A stretch of DNA of 64,000 nucleotides from the NCBI RefSeq assembly GCF_017876435.1, contig NZ_JAGIOA010000001.1:1612001-1676000 (forward strand). Reading direction: 5' to 3'. Each line of letters begins with the position of its first letter. The first letter of the stretch is position 1. The stretch is from Microbacterium phyllosphaerae (GTDB lineage Bacteria; Actinomycetota; Actinomycetes; Actinomycetales; Microbacteriaceae). The notes beneath the pieces were generated by a model. The model had not been told where the DNA came from. It worked only from the letters and a program-made list of their open reading frames with translations, and searched no databases. Below are positions 43,438-52,016 of this stretch, piece by piece. The translations under genes and the position numbers were made by a program.

Positions 43438-44718
43438 ATGCGTGTTCTGGAAAAGCGTCGCCGGCTGGTCGGTCTCGGGGCTCTCGGAGTCGTCGCGGTC
43501 GTCGTATTGACCGCGTGCACACCCGCGGCGGAGCCCTCGACGTCGCCGTCTCCGACCCCCGAGGCGTCCACGCCCGAGCCGTACGCAGGGCCGGCGGCGT
43601 TCGTCGGCGACGAACTCGAGTCCTTCCTGCTCACGCCCGAGGAGATCATCGGACTCGTCCCCGAGGCGACCGAGGTCGGTGATGCGTCGGCCGTTCTCGA
43701 GCAGGTGTCCGACGGTGGTGGGGCGCCCGCGAGTCCTGCGATCTGCGAAGCGTTCTATGCGGAGCAGTCGCTCGGCTCGGTAGGAGCGCGAGTGATCGAC
43801 TGGAAGGTGCCGACGGATCCCGAGTACGGCTTCGGGCGCCTGCTCGTCCTGCAGTTCGCCGACGAGACGCTGGCGCAGGCGCGCATGGATCAGCTCATGC
43901 GGGCGGCCGAGCAGTGCGCGGAATTCTCCAAGGAAGGCACTGCGACCTTCGATGCGGTCATCCCCGAAGATGCGGAGAACACGCGGGCTTTCGCAGGGAC
44001 GCTGCGGGACGACGCCCTCGGATGGCATTCCTTCGATGCGTTCGCCTCGACCGGCAACGTGATCGTGCAGTTGTGGCAGCCCTTCACCGGCGATCGCACC
44101 TTCGACGCCGAGTCGGCGGCGGTTCTTCTGCAGAGTCGCGCCGAAGAGGCGCGGACAGCGCTGATCGACGATCTCACGGAGAACCCTCCCGTCCAGGAGG
44201 AGGATCCCGCAGCCGACCCTGCGGCGCCGTGGGCCGACTGGCAGATCGGAGTCGGCGGTGTCGGCCCGCTGTCGCTCGGTGGTGAGATCGACGATGTCAT
44301 CGCCGCCGCCGAAGGGGCGCAGGTGATCGAGCCCGAGTACGAGGGCGGACCGACGAAGCTGGTCAACGGCGAGGGAACCGGATCGATGCTCGTGCAGCCG
44401 GTCGAGGGCGGCACGACGGTCTGGAAGATCACGGTGGGTGACGAGCGCATCTTCGATGAGGGGGAGCAGGACGGAGAGGTGCTTCCTGCTCGCACCGGTG
44501 TGCGAGTGGGGGCCCTGATCTCTGAGGCGATGGCGGCGTTCCCCGAGGGGACGATCGTCGACGTCGCGTCGTCGGGCGACGACTTCTACGCCGTGTCGAA
44601 CCGTGAGGGCCAGGTGTTCCGGTTCCATTCGGATCGGGACGCCGTCGAAGGCGCAGCGACGATCATCGGCATCACGGTGGAGGACGGGAAGGCCGCCAAG
44701 TCCGCTGTCTTCGGATGA
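43438..44718 (+). CDS. secreted lipoprotein of unknown function
   Basis: Lipoprotein of 426 aa: basic start, hydrophobic stretch and lipobox VLTAC with Cys27, then a Thr/Ser/Pro-rich linker (PAAEPSTSPSPTPEASTPEP) typical of actinobacterial surface proteins. The rest has two parts: about 55-245, resembling PknH-type sensor-like lipoprotein domains (an FGRLLVLQFADETLAQARM segment and paired cysteines in SPAICEAF and AAEQCAEF), and about 260-426, an acidic beta-rich domain. The similarity to sensor domains is weak and is inference. Monocistronic; GGAGG eight nt before the ATG. Confidence 0.75.
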   Translation: MRVLEKRRRLVGLGALGVVAVVVLTACTPAAEPSTSPSPTPEASTPEPYAGPAAFVGDELESFLLTPEEIIGLVPEATEVGDASAVLEQVSDGGGAPASPAICEAFYAEQSLGSVGARVIDWKVPTDPEYGFGRLLVLQFADETLAQARMDQLMRAAEQCAEFSKEGTATFDAVIPEDAENTRAFAGTLRDDALGWHSFDAFASTGNVIVQLWQPFTGDRTFDAESAAVLLQSRAEEARTALIDDLTENPPVQEEDPAADPAAPWADWQIGVGGVGPLSLGGEIDDVIAAAEGAQVIEPEYEGGPTKLVNGEGTGSMLVQPVEGGTTVWKITVGDERIFDEGEQDGEVLPARTGVRVGALISEAMAAFPEGTIVDVASSGDDFYAVSNREGQVFRFHSDRDAVEGAATIIGITVEDGKAAKSAVFG

Positions 44719-44749
44719 CGTCTGGGGTCGTGCCGGCAGGGCCCGCCCC

Positions 44750-46168
44750 TCACACCCTCCCGAACGCGCGGATCGGATGCTCGATGAGCTCCGTCACTCG
44801 GCGGAGGAAGCTCGCCGCGTAGCCGCCGTCGCAGACCCGGTGGTCGAACACGAGTGACAGCTGCACGATGCGCCGAGCCACGATCTGTCCGTCGACCACC
44901 CAGGGGCGTTCGATGATGCGTCCGATCCCGAGGATCGCGACGTCCGGATGATTGATGATGGCGGCGGAGCCGTCGACGCCGAGTCCGCCGTAGTTGTTCA
45001 GTGTGAAGGTCGATCCGCGCAGGCGTTCGGGTGGCATGCACCCCGCGCGGGCGGTCGCACTCAGTTCGCGCAGCGCCGTGTCTAGCTGATCGACGCTGAG
45101 CTCGTGCGCGCGGGGGATGACCGGCACCATCAGCCCGCGGTCCGTGTCAGCGGCCACCCCGAGATTCACTCCGTCGAACGAGATGAGCTCCGAGGCATCG
45201 TCGCTCAGACGTGATGCGAGCACGGGGTGGTCTTCGAGTGCGAGCAGCACGAACCGCGCGAGGAGAGCGGTGACGGACGGTGCCTTGGCTCCGTCGGGCA
45301 CCATCTGCGAGCGCAGGTTCCACAGTTCGGTCGCGTCGACATCGACCCAGACGGTCGCCTCGGGGATCTCGGAGCGGCTGCGAGCGAGTTTCGCGCTGAC
45401 AGCCTTGCGCAGCGGAGACATGCGCTCGCGCGACGCGACGGAGAGACCGTCGAGGACGTCTCCGTCCCCGTCGGCGCTCGCGTCTGGGCCTGTGCTCGCG
45501 CTCATGCCGTGATGCTGGGCGGCGACACCGTCGACGGCGACATCGACCGCCGCGGCGAGGACGTCGGCGCGGGTGACCGCACCGTCGTGCCCCGTCGGAG
45601 AGATCGAGTGCACATCGAGTCCGAGGTCGCGTGCGAGGCGTCGCACGAGGGGAGAGTGGACGGCCACGGGGCGTCGTACCGGGGCATCCGATTCGGGTGC
45701 GATCTGCGCCTCCGGTTTCGCCGGCGCGGCGGAATCCGCCGCGGGGTGGGACTGTCGGCTCGGCGCGGTGGTCACCCGCGCGCGGGGCCGACGCCGGCCG
45801 GACGTGACCCGCTCGGACGTGCCGTAGCCGATCAGCACATTGCCGGAACCCGCGCGCTCCTCCTCGCGATACGTCTCCTTCTCGGCATCCGCGGGACGCC
45901 CCTCGCTTTCGGAGCCACCGGGGTCGCCCACCTCCAGCACGGGGGCGCCGACGTCGATGGTCTCGCCCGGCTCTCCGTGCAGCGCCGTCACGACGCCGGC
46001 GAACGGCGACGGCAGCTCGACGACGCTCTTGGCCGTCTCGACCTCGGCGATCGCCTGATCCGTGACGATGGTGTCGCCGACCGCGACGAGCCATTGCACG
46101 AGGCCCGCCTCGGTCAGTCCCTCGCCGAGGTCCGGCAGACGGAAGACCCGGGTGGTCAGAGCGGTCAT
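44750..46168 (-). CDS. bkdC: branched-chain 2-oxoacid dehydrogenase E2 (dihydrolipoamide acyltransferase)
   Basis: E2 core subunit, 472 aa. One lipoyl domain (about 5-85) with the lipoylated lysine in EVETAKSVVELPSP, a peripheral-subunit-binding domain (HSPLVRRLARDLGLDVHSIS, about 165-205) and the acyltransferase domain with the catalytic LSLVFDHRVCDGGYAASFL near the end, joined by Ala/Pro-rich linkers. Coupled to E1beta by overlap. With the divergent Lrp regulator this fits branched-chain keto acids rather than pyruvate. No E3 gene follows. Confidence 0.87.
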   Translation of the reverse strand: MTALTTRVFRLPDLGEGLTEAGLVQWLVAVGDTIVTDQAIAEVETAKSVVELPSPFAGVVTALHGEPGETIDVGAPVLEVGDPGGSESEGRPADAEKETYREEERAGSGNVLIGYGTSERVTSGRRRPRARVTTAPSRQSHPAADSAAPAKPEAQIAPESDAPVRRPVAVHSPLVRRLARDLGLDVHSISPTGHDGAVTRADVLAAAVDVAVDGVAAQHHGMSASTGPDASADGDGDVLDGLSVASRERMSPLRKAVSAKLARSRSEIPEATVWVDVDATELWNLRSQMVPDGAKAPSVTALLARFVLLALEDHPVLASRLSDDASELISFDGVNLGVAADTDRGLMVPVIPRAHELSVDQLDTALRELSATARAGCMPPERLRGSTFTLNNYGGLGVDGSAAIINHPDVAILGIGRIIERPWVVDGQIVARRIVQLSLVFDHRVCDGGYAASFLRRVTELIEHPIRAFGRV

Positions 46169-47208
46169 GACTGGTCCTCTCCGCACTCGTCTTCCCAGTG
46201 CAGGGAGTCGATCGCGTCGAGCACGCGGTCGACATCCGGCAGATACCAGTGCTCGAGCTTGGGCGGAGCGAACGGGGTGTCGAATCCGGTGACGCGGCGC
46301 ACGGGAGCCTCGAGGAACTCGAAGCAGCGTTCGAAGACCCTGGCTTGGATCTCCGACGCCACACTGACGTATCCGGGCGCCTCGGCGATCACGACGGCGC
46401 GACCCGTCGCCCGCACCGCGGCGGTCACGGTGGCGTCATCGAAGGGCGAGAGCGAGCGGATGTCGACGACCTGCACGCTGCGACCCTCGGATGCCGCGAC
46501 CTCGGCCGCCTCCAGGGCGAGCGGCACGGAGGCGCCGTAGGCGAGGAGCGTGACATCGGTACCTTCGCGAGCGATGCGGGCCGTGCCGATCTCGGCGGTG
46601 ACCGACGTGTCGACCTCGCCCTTGGTCCAGTAGAGCTTCTTCGGCTCGAGGAAGACCACCGGGTCGGGCGAGGCGATGGCCGCGCGGAGCATCGAGTACG
46701 CGTCCTGCGGAGTCGACGGGCTGACGACGGTGAGTCCGGGCGTGTGGGCGTAATAGGCCTCGGACGAGTCGCAGTGATGCTCGACCCCGCCGATGCCGCC
46801 GCCGAACGGGATGCGGATCACGAGTGGCATCCGGACGGCGCCGCGTGTGCGATTGCCGAGCTTCGCCACGTGACTGACGATCTGCTCGAAGGCCGGCAGG
46901 GCGAACGCGTCGAACTGCAGCTCGACCACCGGTCGCATGCCGTTCATGGCCATACCGACCGCGGTGCCCACGATGCCGGACTCGGCGAGCGGGGTGTCGA
47001 AGCAGCGGTCCTCGCCGAACCGTGCGGTGAGCCCGTCGGTGATCCGGAAGACGCCGCCGAGAGCGCCGACGTCCTCACCGAAGACCACGACCTCGGGGTC
47101 GGCCTGGATGGCGTCTGCGAGCGCGAGGTTCAGCGCCGCCGCCATGCTCATGGTCGACACGCTCGTCGAGCGCTCGTCGACGCGGATGTCGTCGTGTGCG
47201 ATGGTCAT
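46165..47208 (-). CDS. bkdB: branched-chain 2-oxoacid dehydrogenase E1 beta
   Basis: E1 beta subunit of 347 aa. VVVFGEDVGALGGVFRITDG, RCFDTPLAESGIVGTAVGMA and RIPFGGGIGGVEHHCDSSEA are conserved in 2-oxoisovalerate dehydrogenases; the C-terminal transketolase domain includes EVVDIRSLSPFD-like QVVDIRSLSPFDDATV. It forms the ThDP site with E1alpha. Start ATG (47206-47208) overlaps the E1alpha stop. Confidence 0.9.
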   Translation of the reverse strand: MTIAHDDIRVDERSTSVSTMSMAAALNLALADAIQADPEVVVFGEDVGALGGVFRITDGLTARFGEDRCFDTPLAESGIVGTAVGMAMNGMRPVVELQFDAFALPAFEQIVSHVAKLGNRTRGAVRMPLVIRIPFGGGIGGVEHHCDSSEAYYAHTPGLTVVSPSTPQDAYSMLRAAIASPDPVVFLEPKKLYWTKGEVDTSVTAEIGTARIAREGTDVTLLAYGASVPLALEAAEVAASEGRSVQVVDIRSLSPFDDATVTAAVRATGRAVVIAEAPGYVSVASEIQARVFERCFEFLEAPVRRVTGFDTPFAPPKLEHWYLPDVDRVLDAIDSLHWEDECGEDQS

Positions 47209-48308
47209 CGGGCACCTCCTGCGGTGGCGTCTGCGGTGCGCTCGATCTCTCCTCGAAGCAGCTGCCACTGCTCCTCGAGCTGCGGAGATCGTGTCTCGGT
47301 CACGAAGCGGAAGAGGTCTTCGGGATCGATGTCGGTGTCGGTGTTGAGTGCGTCTCGCATCGCTGCCGCGATGCGCTCTGCCCCCTCGGCATACTCGGCC
47401 TCGAGCTCGGTGGTGAGTGCGCCGGTCTCGGTGAGGTGCATCCGCAGACGAGTCAGGGGGTCTCGTGCGACCCACGCCTGCACCTCGGCGCGTTCGCGGT
47501 AGCGGGTGTCGTCATCGGCGTTCGTGTGCGCCTGCATCCGATAGGTGTGGGCTTCGACGAGGGTCGGGCCTCCGCCTGATCGTGCGCGATCGACGGCCTC
47601 GCCGAGCACGGCCAGCACCGCGGCGACGTCGTTGCCGTCGACGCGCTGCCCCGGCATCCCGTAGCCGATCGCCTTGTGCGCGAGCGAGGGCGCCGCGGTC
47701 TGACGGCTGAGGGGAACCGAGATCGCGAACTCGTTGTTCTGCACGAAGAAGACGACAGGGACATGGAACACCGCCGCGAAGTTCATGGCCTCGTGGAAGT
47801 CGCCCTCGCTGGTGGCGCCGTCTCCGCACAGGGCGATGACGACCGTGTCATCTCCCCTCCGCTTCGCGGCGTAGGCGAAGCCGACCGCGTGCAGCAGCTG
47901 TGTCGCCAGGGGAGTGGCCTGCGGGGCCACATGGTGAGCGCGCACGTCGTAGCCGGAGTGCCAGTCGCCCTTCAGCAGCACCATCGCCTCAGCGGGTGCC
48001 ACGCCCCGCGCGATCACCGCGACCGAGTCTCGGTAGGTCGGGAAGAGCCAGTCGTCGGAGGCGATGGCGAGTGCGGCACCGATCTGACAGGCCTCCTGGC
48101 CGTGCGACGACGGGTAGACCGCGAGGCGCCCCTGACGCACGAGCGCGCTGGCCTGGTCGTTGATGCGGCGACCTTCGACGAGCCCCCGGTACGCCGACAG
48201 CAGTGTGTCGGTGCCCGGCAGCGCGTAGTCCTTGTCGGTGACGATCGCGCCGTCGGCGTCGATCAGTTGCACCGCTGCGTCGCGCGGAAGCAGATCTGCA
48301 TGTTCCAT
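47205..48308 (-). CDS. bkdA: branched-chain 2-oxoacid dehydrogenase E1 alpha
   Basis: E1 alpha subunit of 367 aa that decarboxylates branched 2-oxoacids. ThDP-Mg motif CGDGATSEGDFHEAMNFAAV with VFFVQNNEFAISVP; SSHGQEACQIGAALA and THVEAHTYRMQAHTNADD-like VEAHTYRMQAHTNADDDTRY are family features. First gene of the operon, divergent from an Lrp regulator (151-bp spacer); AAGGAGG lies 10 nt before the ATG. Confidence 0.9.
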   Translation of the reverse strand: MEHADLLPRDAAVQLIDADGAIVTDKDYALPGTDTLLSAYRGLVEGRRINDQASALVRQGRLAVYPSSHGQEACQIGAALAIASDDWLFPTYRDSVAVIARGVAPAEAMVLLKGDWHSGYDVRAHHVAPQATPLATQLLHAVGFAYAAKRRGDDTVVIALCGDGATSEGDFHEAMNFAAVFHVPVVFFVQNNEFAISVPLSRQTAAPSLAHKAIGYGMPGQRVDGNDVAAVLAVLGEAVDRARSGGGPTLVEAHTYRMQAHTNADDDTRYRERAEVQAWVARDPLTRLRMHLTETGALTTELEAEYAEGAERIAAAMRDALNTDTDIDPEDLFRFVTETRSPQLEEQWQLLRGEIERTADATAGGAR

Positions 48309-48405
48309 CCGTTCGCCCTCCTTGCCGAACCTGATGAGGCCAGCATGCCTCGCATGCGACAGTCGTCCAAGAGAGTCGGCCCGATCGTGGACGAATGCAC
48401 CGTGC

Positions 48406-48435
48406 TTGCCACCACTCGTGCCAAAATGTCAGAAT
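48406..48435. promoter_or_regulatory. candidate Lrp operator and promoter in bkd divergent region
   Basis: TTGCCACCACTCGTGCCAA (48406-48424) is a 19-bp imperfect palindrome with TTG...CAA ends. The first six bases also serve as a plus-strand -35 box, 18 bp from CAGAAT (48430-48435), giving a promoter for the Lrp gene that its own product would block. Confidence 0.45.
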
Positions 48436-48459
48436 TCCGTGACCGGACGAAGGGGTTCC

Positions 48460-48897
48460 ATGATCACGTTGGACGAGACGGACCACGCGATTCTCGAGCA
48501 GTTGCGGCTCGACGCCCGCGCCTCGATGACGGCCATCGCCGAGGCGGTGCACATCTCGCGAGCAGGCGCCCACGCGCGCATCAAGCGCCTCACCGATGCC
48601 GGGATCATCACCGGATACACGGTGCGCACCGACCCGGTGCTGCTCGGTCATCACGCGAGCGCGTACGTCACCCTCGCCATCGAGCAGGCCACCTGGCAGG
48701 AGGTCAGTGCCAGGCTCCGGATGATCCCCGAGATCGAGCACATGGCGCTGGTCGGCGGCGACTTCGACGTGATCCTGCTCGTCCGTGCGAGCGATGCGCG
48801 CGACCTCCGCCGCATCGTGCTCGAGGACATCCAGGCGATCCCGTCGATCCGCTCGACGAGGACGACGCTCATCTTCGAGGACTTCGCCCTGATCTGA
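48460..48897 (+). CDS. Lrp/AsnC family regulator, probable bkd regulator
   Basis: Regulator of 145 aa, typical Lrp size: HTH at about 5-55 (MTAIAEAVHISRAGAHARIK) and RAM ligand-binding domain (EIEHMALVGGDFDVILLVRA). Divergent from the branched-chain dehydrogenase operon, it matches BkdR-type regulators that respond to branched-chain amino acids. The ATG at 48460 gives a normal N-terminus (MITLDETDHAILEQL) and has AAGGGG just upstream. Confidence 0.87.
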   Translation: MITLDETDHAILEQLRLDARASMTAIAEAVHISRAGAHARIKRLTDAGIITGYTVRTDPVLLGHHASAYVTLAIEQATWQEVSARLRMIPEIEHMALVGGDFDVILLVRASDARDLRRIVLEDIQAIPSIRSTRTTLIFEDFALI

Positions 48898-49031
48898 GCG
48901 GCGTCGCGGCGCATCCTTCGCGCCAGGACATCTGCGGCGCGCTCCTCGACAAGTGCGCCGTCGCGCGCCATTCGACAATGAGACGAGCGTGCCGGATCCT
49001 CGGCGCGCGCCCCGCTCGAAGGAGAGTCCCG

Positions 49032-50477
49032 ATGTCCGAAACCGCCGCATCCGCAGCCGCCGCGCTGCTCGACCGCATCCAGGCTCCGGAGGGCGGTGGG
49101 CGGGAGATCCCGGATGCCGCGACGCGTGACGTCATCGGTCGCGCGCCGGTGCACTCGGTGAGCGATCTCGACGCCGCGATCGCTCGGGTGAAGGCCGCCC
49201 AGCCCTCCTGGGAGGCGCTCGGTCACGAGAAGCGCAGCGCACTGCTCGTCGCCGCGGCAGACGCGATCGACGCGCACGCAGAGGCCCTCGCGTACCTGCT
49301 CTCCCGCGAGCAGGGCAAGCCGCTGAACGGGCCGAACGCGCGCTTCGAGCTCGGTGCGTGCTCGGCGTGGCTGCGCACGAACGCGGCGACCGTGCTCGAC
49401 CCGCAGGTGCTGGTCGACGACGAGACCCTCCACGCCGAACTCGTGTACAAGGCGGCGGGCGTCGTCGGGGCCATCGGCCCGTGGAACTGGCCGCTGATGA
49501 TCACGATCTGGCAGATCGGTCCATCACTGCGCATGGGCAACACCGTGGTCGCGAAGCCGAGCGAGTACACGCCGCTCAGCGTGCTCGCGCTGCTGGCGGT
49601 GATGAACGACGTGCTCCCCGCGGACGTGCTGATCGGCGTCTCGGGCGACCGCGAGGTCGGTGCCCGCCTGGCGTCTCACCCCGACATCGCGAAGGTGATG
49701 TTCACCGGATCCACCGCCACCGGTCGCCGGATCATCGAGAGCTCGGCGGGGAACCTCGCCCGCCTGACCCTCGAACTCGGGGGCAACGACGCCGGCATCG
49801 TGCTCCCCGGAACCGATGTCGCGGCGATCGCGGAGGATCTCTTCTGGGGCGCCTTCATCAACACCGGTCAGACGTGTGCGGCGCTGAAGCGCCTCTACGT
49901 GCACGACTCGGTCTACGACGAGGTCGTGGACGCGCTCGCCGGGATCGCGGCATCCGTGCCGATCGGCAACGGGCTCGACGAGAACAACGTGCTCGGACCG
50001 CTGCAGAACCGCGCGCAGTTCGACATCGTCTCGCGGCTCGTGGAGGAGGCGAAGAGCCGCGGTGCTCGCGTGGTGACGGGTGGTGAGGCGGCCCCCGAGC
50101 TCGGCGAGCTCTTCTACCGCCCGACGATCATCGCCGACATCGACAACGACGCCGCCCTCGTGCAGGAGGAGCAGTTCGGCCCTGCGCTGCCGGTGATCCG
50201 CTACAGCGACGTCGATGAGGCGTTCGAGCTCGCCAACGCGGTCGAGGTCGGTCTCGGCGCCTCGGTGTGGTCGAGCGATCCGGATGCCGCGCGCGAGGCG
50301 GCGACCCGCATGGAGTCGGGGACCGTGTGGATCAACTCCCACGGCGGCCTGCATCCGATGGTGCCCTTCGGCGGGGTGAAGAGCTCGGGCTACGGCCTGG
50401 AGTTCGGTGTCGAGGGACTCAAGTCCGTCGCCGTGTCGCAGGTCGTGTCGGGTCCCGGACGGAAGGCTCAGGCATGA
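49032..50477 (+). CDS. NAD(P)-dependent aldehyde dehydrogenase
   Basis: Aldehyde dehydrogenase of 481 aa with GAIGPWNWPLMITIWQIGP, FTGSTATGRRIIESS, the base in LELGGNDAGIVLPGTD and the nucleophile in INTGQTCAALKRLYVHD. It is a close paralogue of the 26.5-kb enzyme. Its stop overlaps the start of a GMC oxidoreductase, so the pair should act in sequence, alcohol to aldehyde to acid. GGAG lies eight nt before the ATG; the long upstream open frame is not coding. Substrate unknown. Confidence 0.87.
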   Translation: MSETAASAAAALLDRIQAPEGGGREIPDAATRDVIGRAPVHSVSDLDAAIARVKAAQPSWEALGHEKRSALLVAAADAIDAHAEALAYLLSREQGKPLNGPNARFELGACSAWLRTNAATVLDPQVLVDDETLHAELVYKAAGVVGAIGPWNWPLMITIWQIGPSLRMGNTVVAKPSEYTPLSVLALLAVMNDVLPADVLIGVSGDREVGARLASHPDIAKVMFTGSTATGRRIIESSAGNLARLTLELGGNDAGIVLPGTDVAAIAEDLFWGAFINTGQTCAALKRLYVHDSVYDEVVDALAGIAASVPIGNGLDENNVLGPLQNRAQFDIVSRLVEEAKSRGARVVTGGEAAPELGELFYRPTIIADIDNDAALVQEEQFGPALPVIRYSDVDEAFELANAVEVGLGASVWSSDPDAAREAATRMESGTVWINSHGGLHPMVPFGGVKSSGYGLEFGVEGLKSVAVSQVVSGPGRKAQA

Positions 50478-51937
50478 GGACCGCGATCGTCGTCGGAGCA
50501 GGAACGTCGGGTGCGATCGTCGCGCGACGACTCGCGGATGCCGGCGTCGAGGTGACGCTGATCGAGGCCGGCGGCTACGACTCGAACCCCGCCATCCACG
50601 ATCCGTCGAGGGCGGGGGAGCTGTGGCACTCCGCCGACGACTGGGACTTCTTCACCGTCCCCCAGGAGCACGCGGCCGGACGACGACTGCATCTGCCTCG
50701 CGGCAAGGTCACCGGCGGATCGCATGCGCTGAACGCGATGATCTGGGTGCGGGGAGCCGCATCCGACTACGACTCGTGGGAGCGCGCCGGTGCGACGGGA
50801 TGGGGGTGGGATGCCGTCGAGCCCGTCTACGACGCGATCGAGAACGATCTGCTGCCGGTGACCGACGACTACGCGCTGTCGCCGATCCAGGCATCGATCA
50901 TCGACGCGGCGGTCGAAGAGGGGTTGCCGCACAACCCGGACTACAACGGCGGCACGCTCGACGGCGTCTCGCAGCAGCAGGTGACGATCCGAGACGGGAG
51001 GCGCGTCAACACGTGGATGACGTATGCGCAGCCGATCGCCGACCGGCTCACCATCGTCACCGGTCGCGAGGTGCACTCGGTGATCGTCGAGAGCGGTCGC
51101 GCAGTCGGGGTGCGTCTCGGAGAGGGGGTGGATGCCGAGGAGCTGCGGGCCGAGGAGGTCATCCTCTCCGCCGGTGCGATCGGTTCGCCCGTGATCCTGC
51201 TGCGATCCGGCATCGGCCCGGCCGACGAGCTCTCGGCGCTCGGCATCCCGGTCGTCGTCGATTCGCCGTCGGTGGGCAAGAACCTGCACGACCACCTGCT
51301 CTCGCCGGTGATCTTCACGACCGAACGTCCGGTGGGTCCGCCGCAGACCGGTGTCTCGGTGACGCAGTCGCATCTGTTCTGGCGCAGCCGTGACGGGCTC
51401 GCGGAGCCCGATACGCAGCCCATCCACTTCTCGGTGCCGATGTGGGGCGACCTCGAGCCGCGAGGCGATGACGGGTTCACGCTCATGGCCGGACTCGTCA
51501 CCCCGTACAGCCGTGGTGCGCTGACCCTCTCCGGCCCCGATCTCGCAGACCCGCCCCTGATCGACCTCGCCGCCCTCGAGGACGAACGGGACGTGGCGGC
51601 GCTCGCGGCATCCGTGCGGCAGTGCCGCAGGATCGGCGCGCAGCCCGCTCTCGCGGAGCAATGGGGCGCGATGGAGGTGTATCCCGGGCCCGAGGTGTCG
51701 GATGCCGACGTCGAGGACTGGGTGCGCCGCACCGCCATCACCTATCACCACCAGGTCGGCACCTGCCGGATGGGGTCGGATGCCGAGGCAGTGGTCGATT
51801 CGACGCTGCGGGTGCGAGGCGTCGAGGGACTGAGCGTGATCGACGCTTCGGTGATCCCGACCGTCCCGACCGGCAACACGAATGCGCCGGCCGCGATGAT
51901 CGGCGAGCGCGGCGCGAACTTCCTGCTGGGGCGGTGA
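50474..51937 (+). CDS. GMC family FAD oxidoreductase
   Basis: Alcohol oxidoreductase of 487 aa: TAIVVGAGTSGAIVARRLAD binds FAD, PRGKVTGGSHALNAMIWVRG is GMC signature 1, VILSAGAIGSPVILLRSGIG signature 2, and the active-site pair is in TYHHQVGTCRMG and TGNTNAPAAMIGERGA. Paralogue of the 35.2-kb enzyme but shorter at the N-terminus. It is translationally coupled (ATGA) to the preceding aldehyde dehydrogenase, which strongly suggests an alcohol-to-acid module. Confidence 0.87.
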   Translation: MRTAIVVGAGTSGAIVARRLADAGVEVTLIEAGGYDSNPAIHDPSRAGELWHSADDWDFFTVPQEHAAGRRLHLPRGKVTGGSHALNAMIWVRGAASDYDSWERAGATGWGWDAVEPVYDAIENDLLPVTDDYALSPIQASIIDAAVEEGLPHNPDYNGGTLDGVSQQQVTIRDGRRVNTWMTYAQPIADRLTIVTGREVHSVIVESGRAVGVRLGEGVDAEELRAEEVILSAGAIGSPVILLRSGIGPADELSALGIPVVVDSPSVGKNLHDHLLSPVIFTTERPVGPPQTGVSVTQSHLFWRSRDGLAEPDTQPIHFSVPMWGDLEPRGDDGFTLMAGLVTPYSRGALTLSGPDLADPPLIDLAALEDERDVAALAASVRQCRRIGAQPALAEQWGAMEVYPGPEVSDADVEDWVRRTAITYHHQVGTCRMGSDAEAVVDSTLRVRGVEGLSVIDASVIPTVPTGNTNAPAAMIGERGANFLLGR

Positions 51938-51964
51938 CATCGGGCCGACTCGCCTCGATCGCTG

Positions 51965-52000
51965 AAGTCCCCTCCCGCAGACGTTCGCAGGAGGGGGCTT
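51965..52000. terminator. hairpin between convergent genes
   Basis: Arms 51965-51978 and 51987-52000 (core CCCCTCC/GGAGGGG) pair over 14 positions with one G-T and one mismatch, ending in CTT. Placed between the GMC gene and the amidohydrolase gene. Confidence 0.55.
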
Positions 52001-52016
52001 CGGCATCCGTCGGCTG

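Noticed and set aside
42247-44628. 793-aa minus-strand frame spanning lipoprotein and transporter region
   Set aside because: It is antisense to the lipoprotein gene and out of frame with the transporter, with no recognisable domain.
47676-49031. Long N-terminal extension of the 49-kb aldehyde dehydrogenase
   Set aside because: It runs antisense through E1alpha and overlaps the Lrp gene in another frame; the ATG at 49032 has a good ribosome site.
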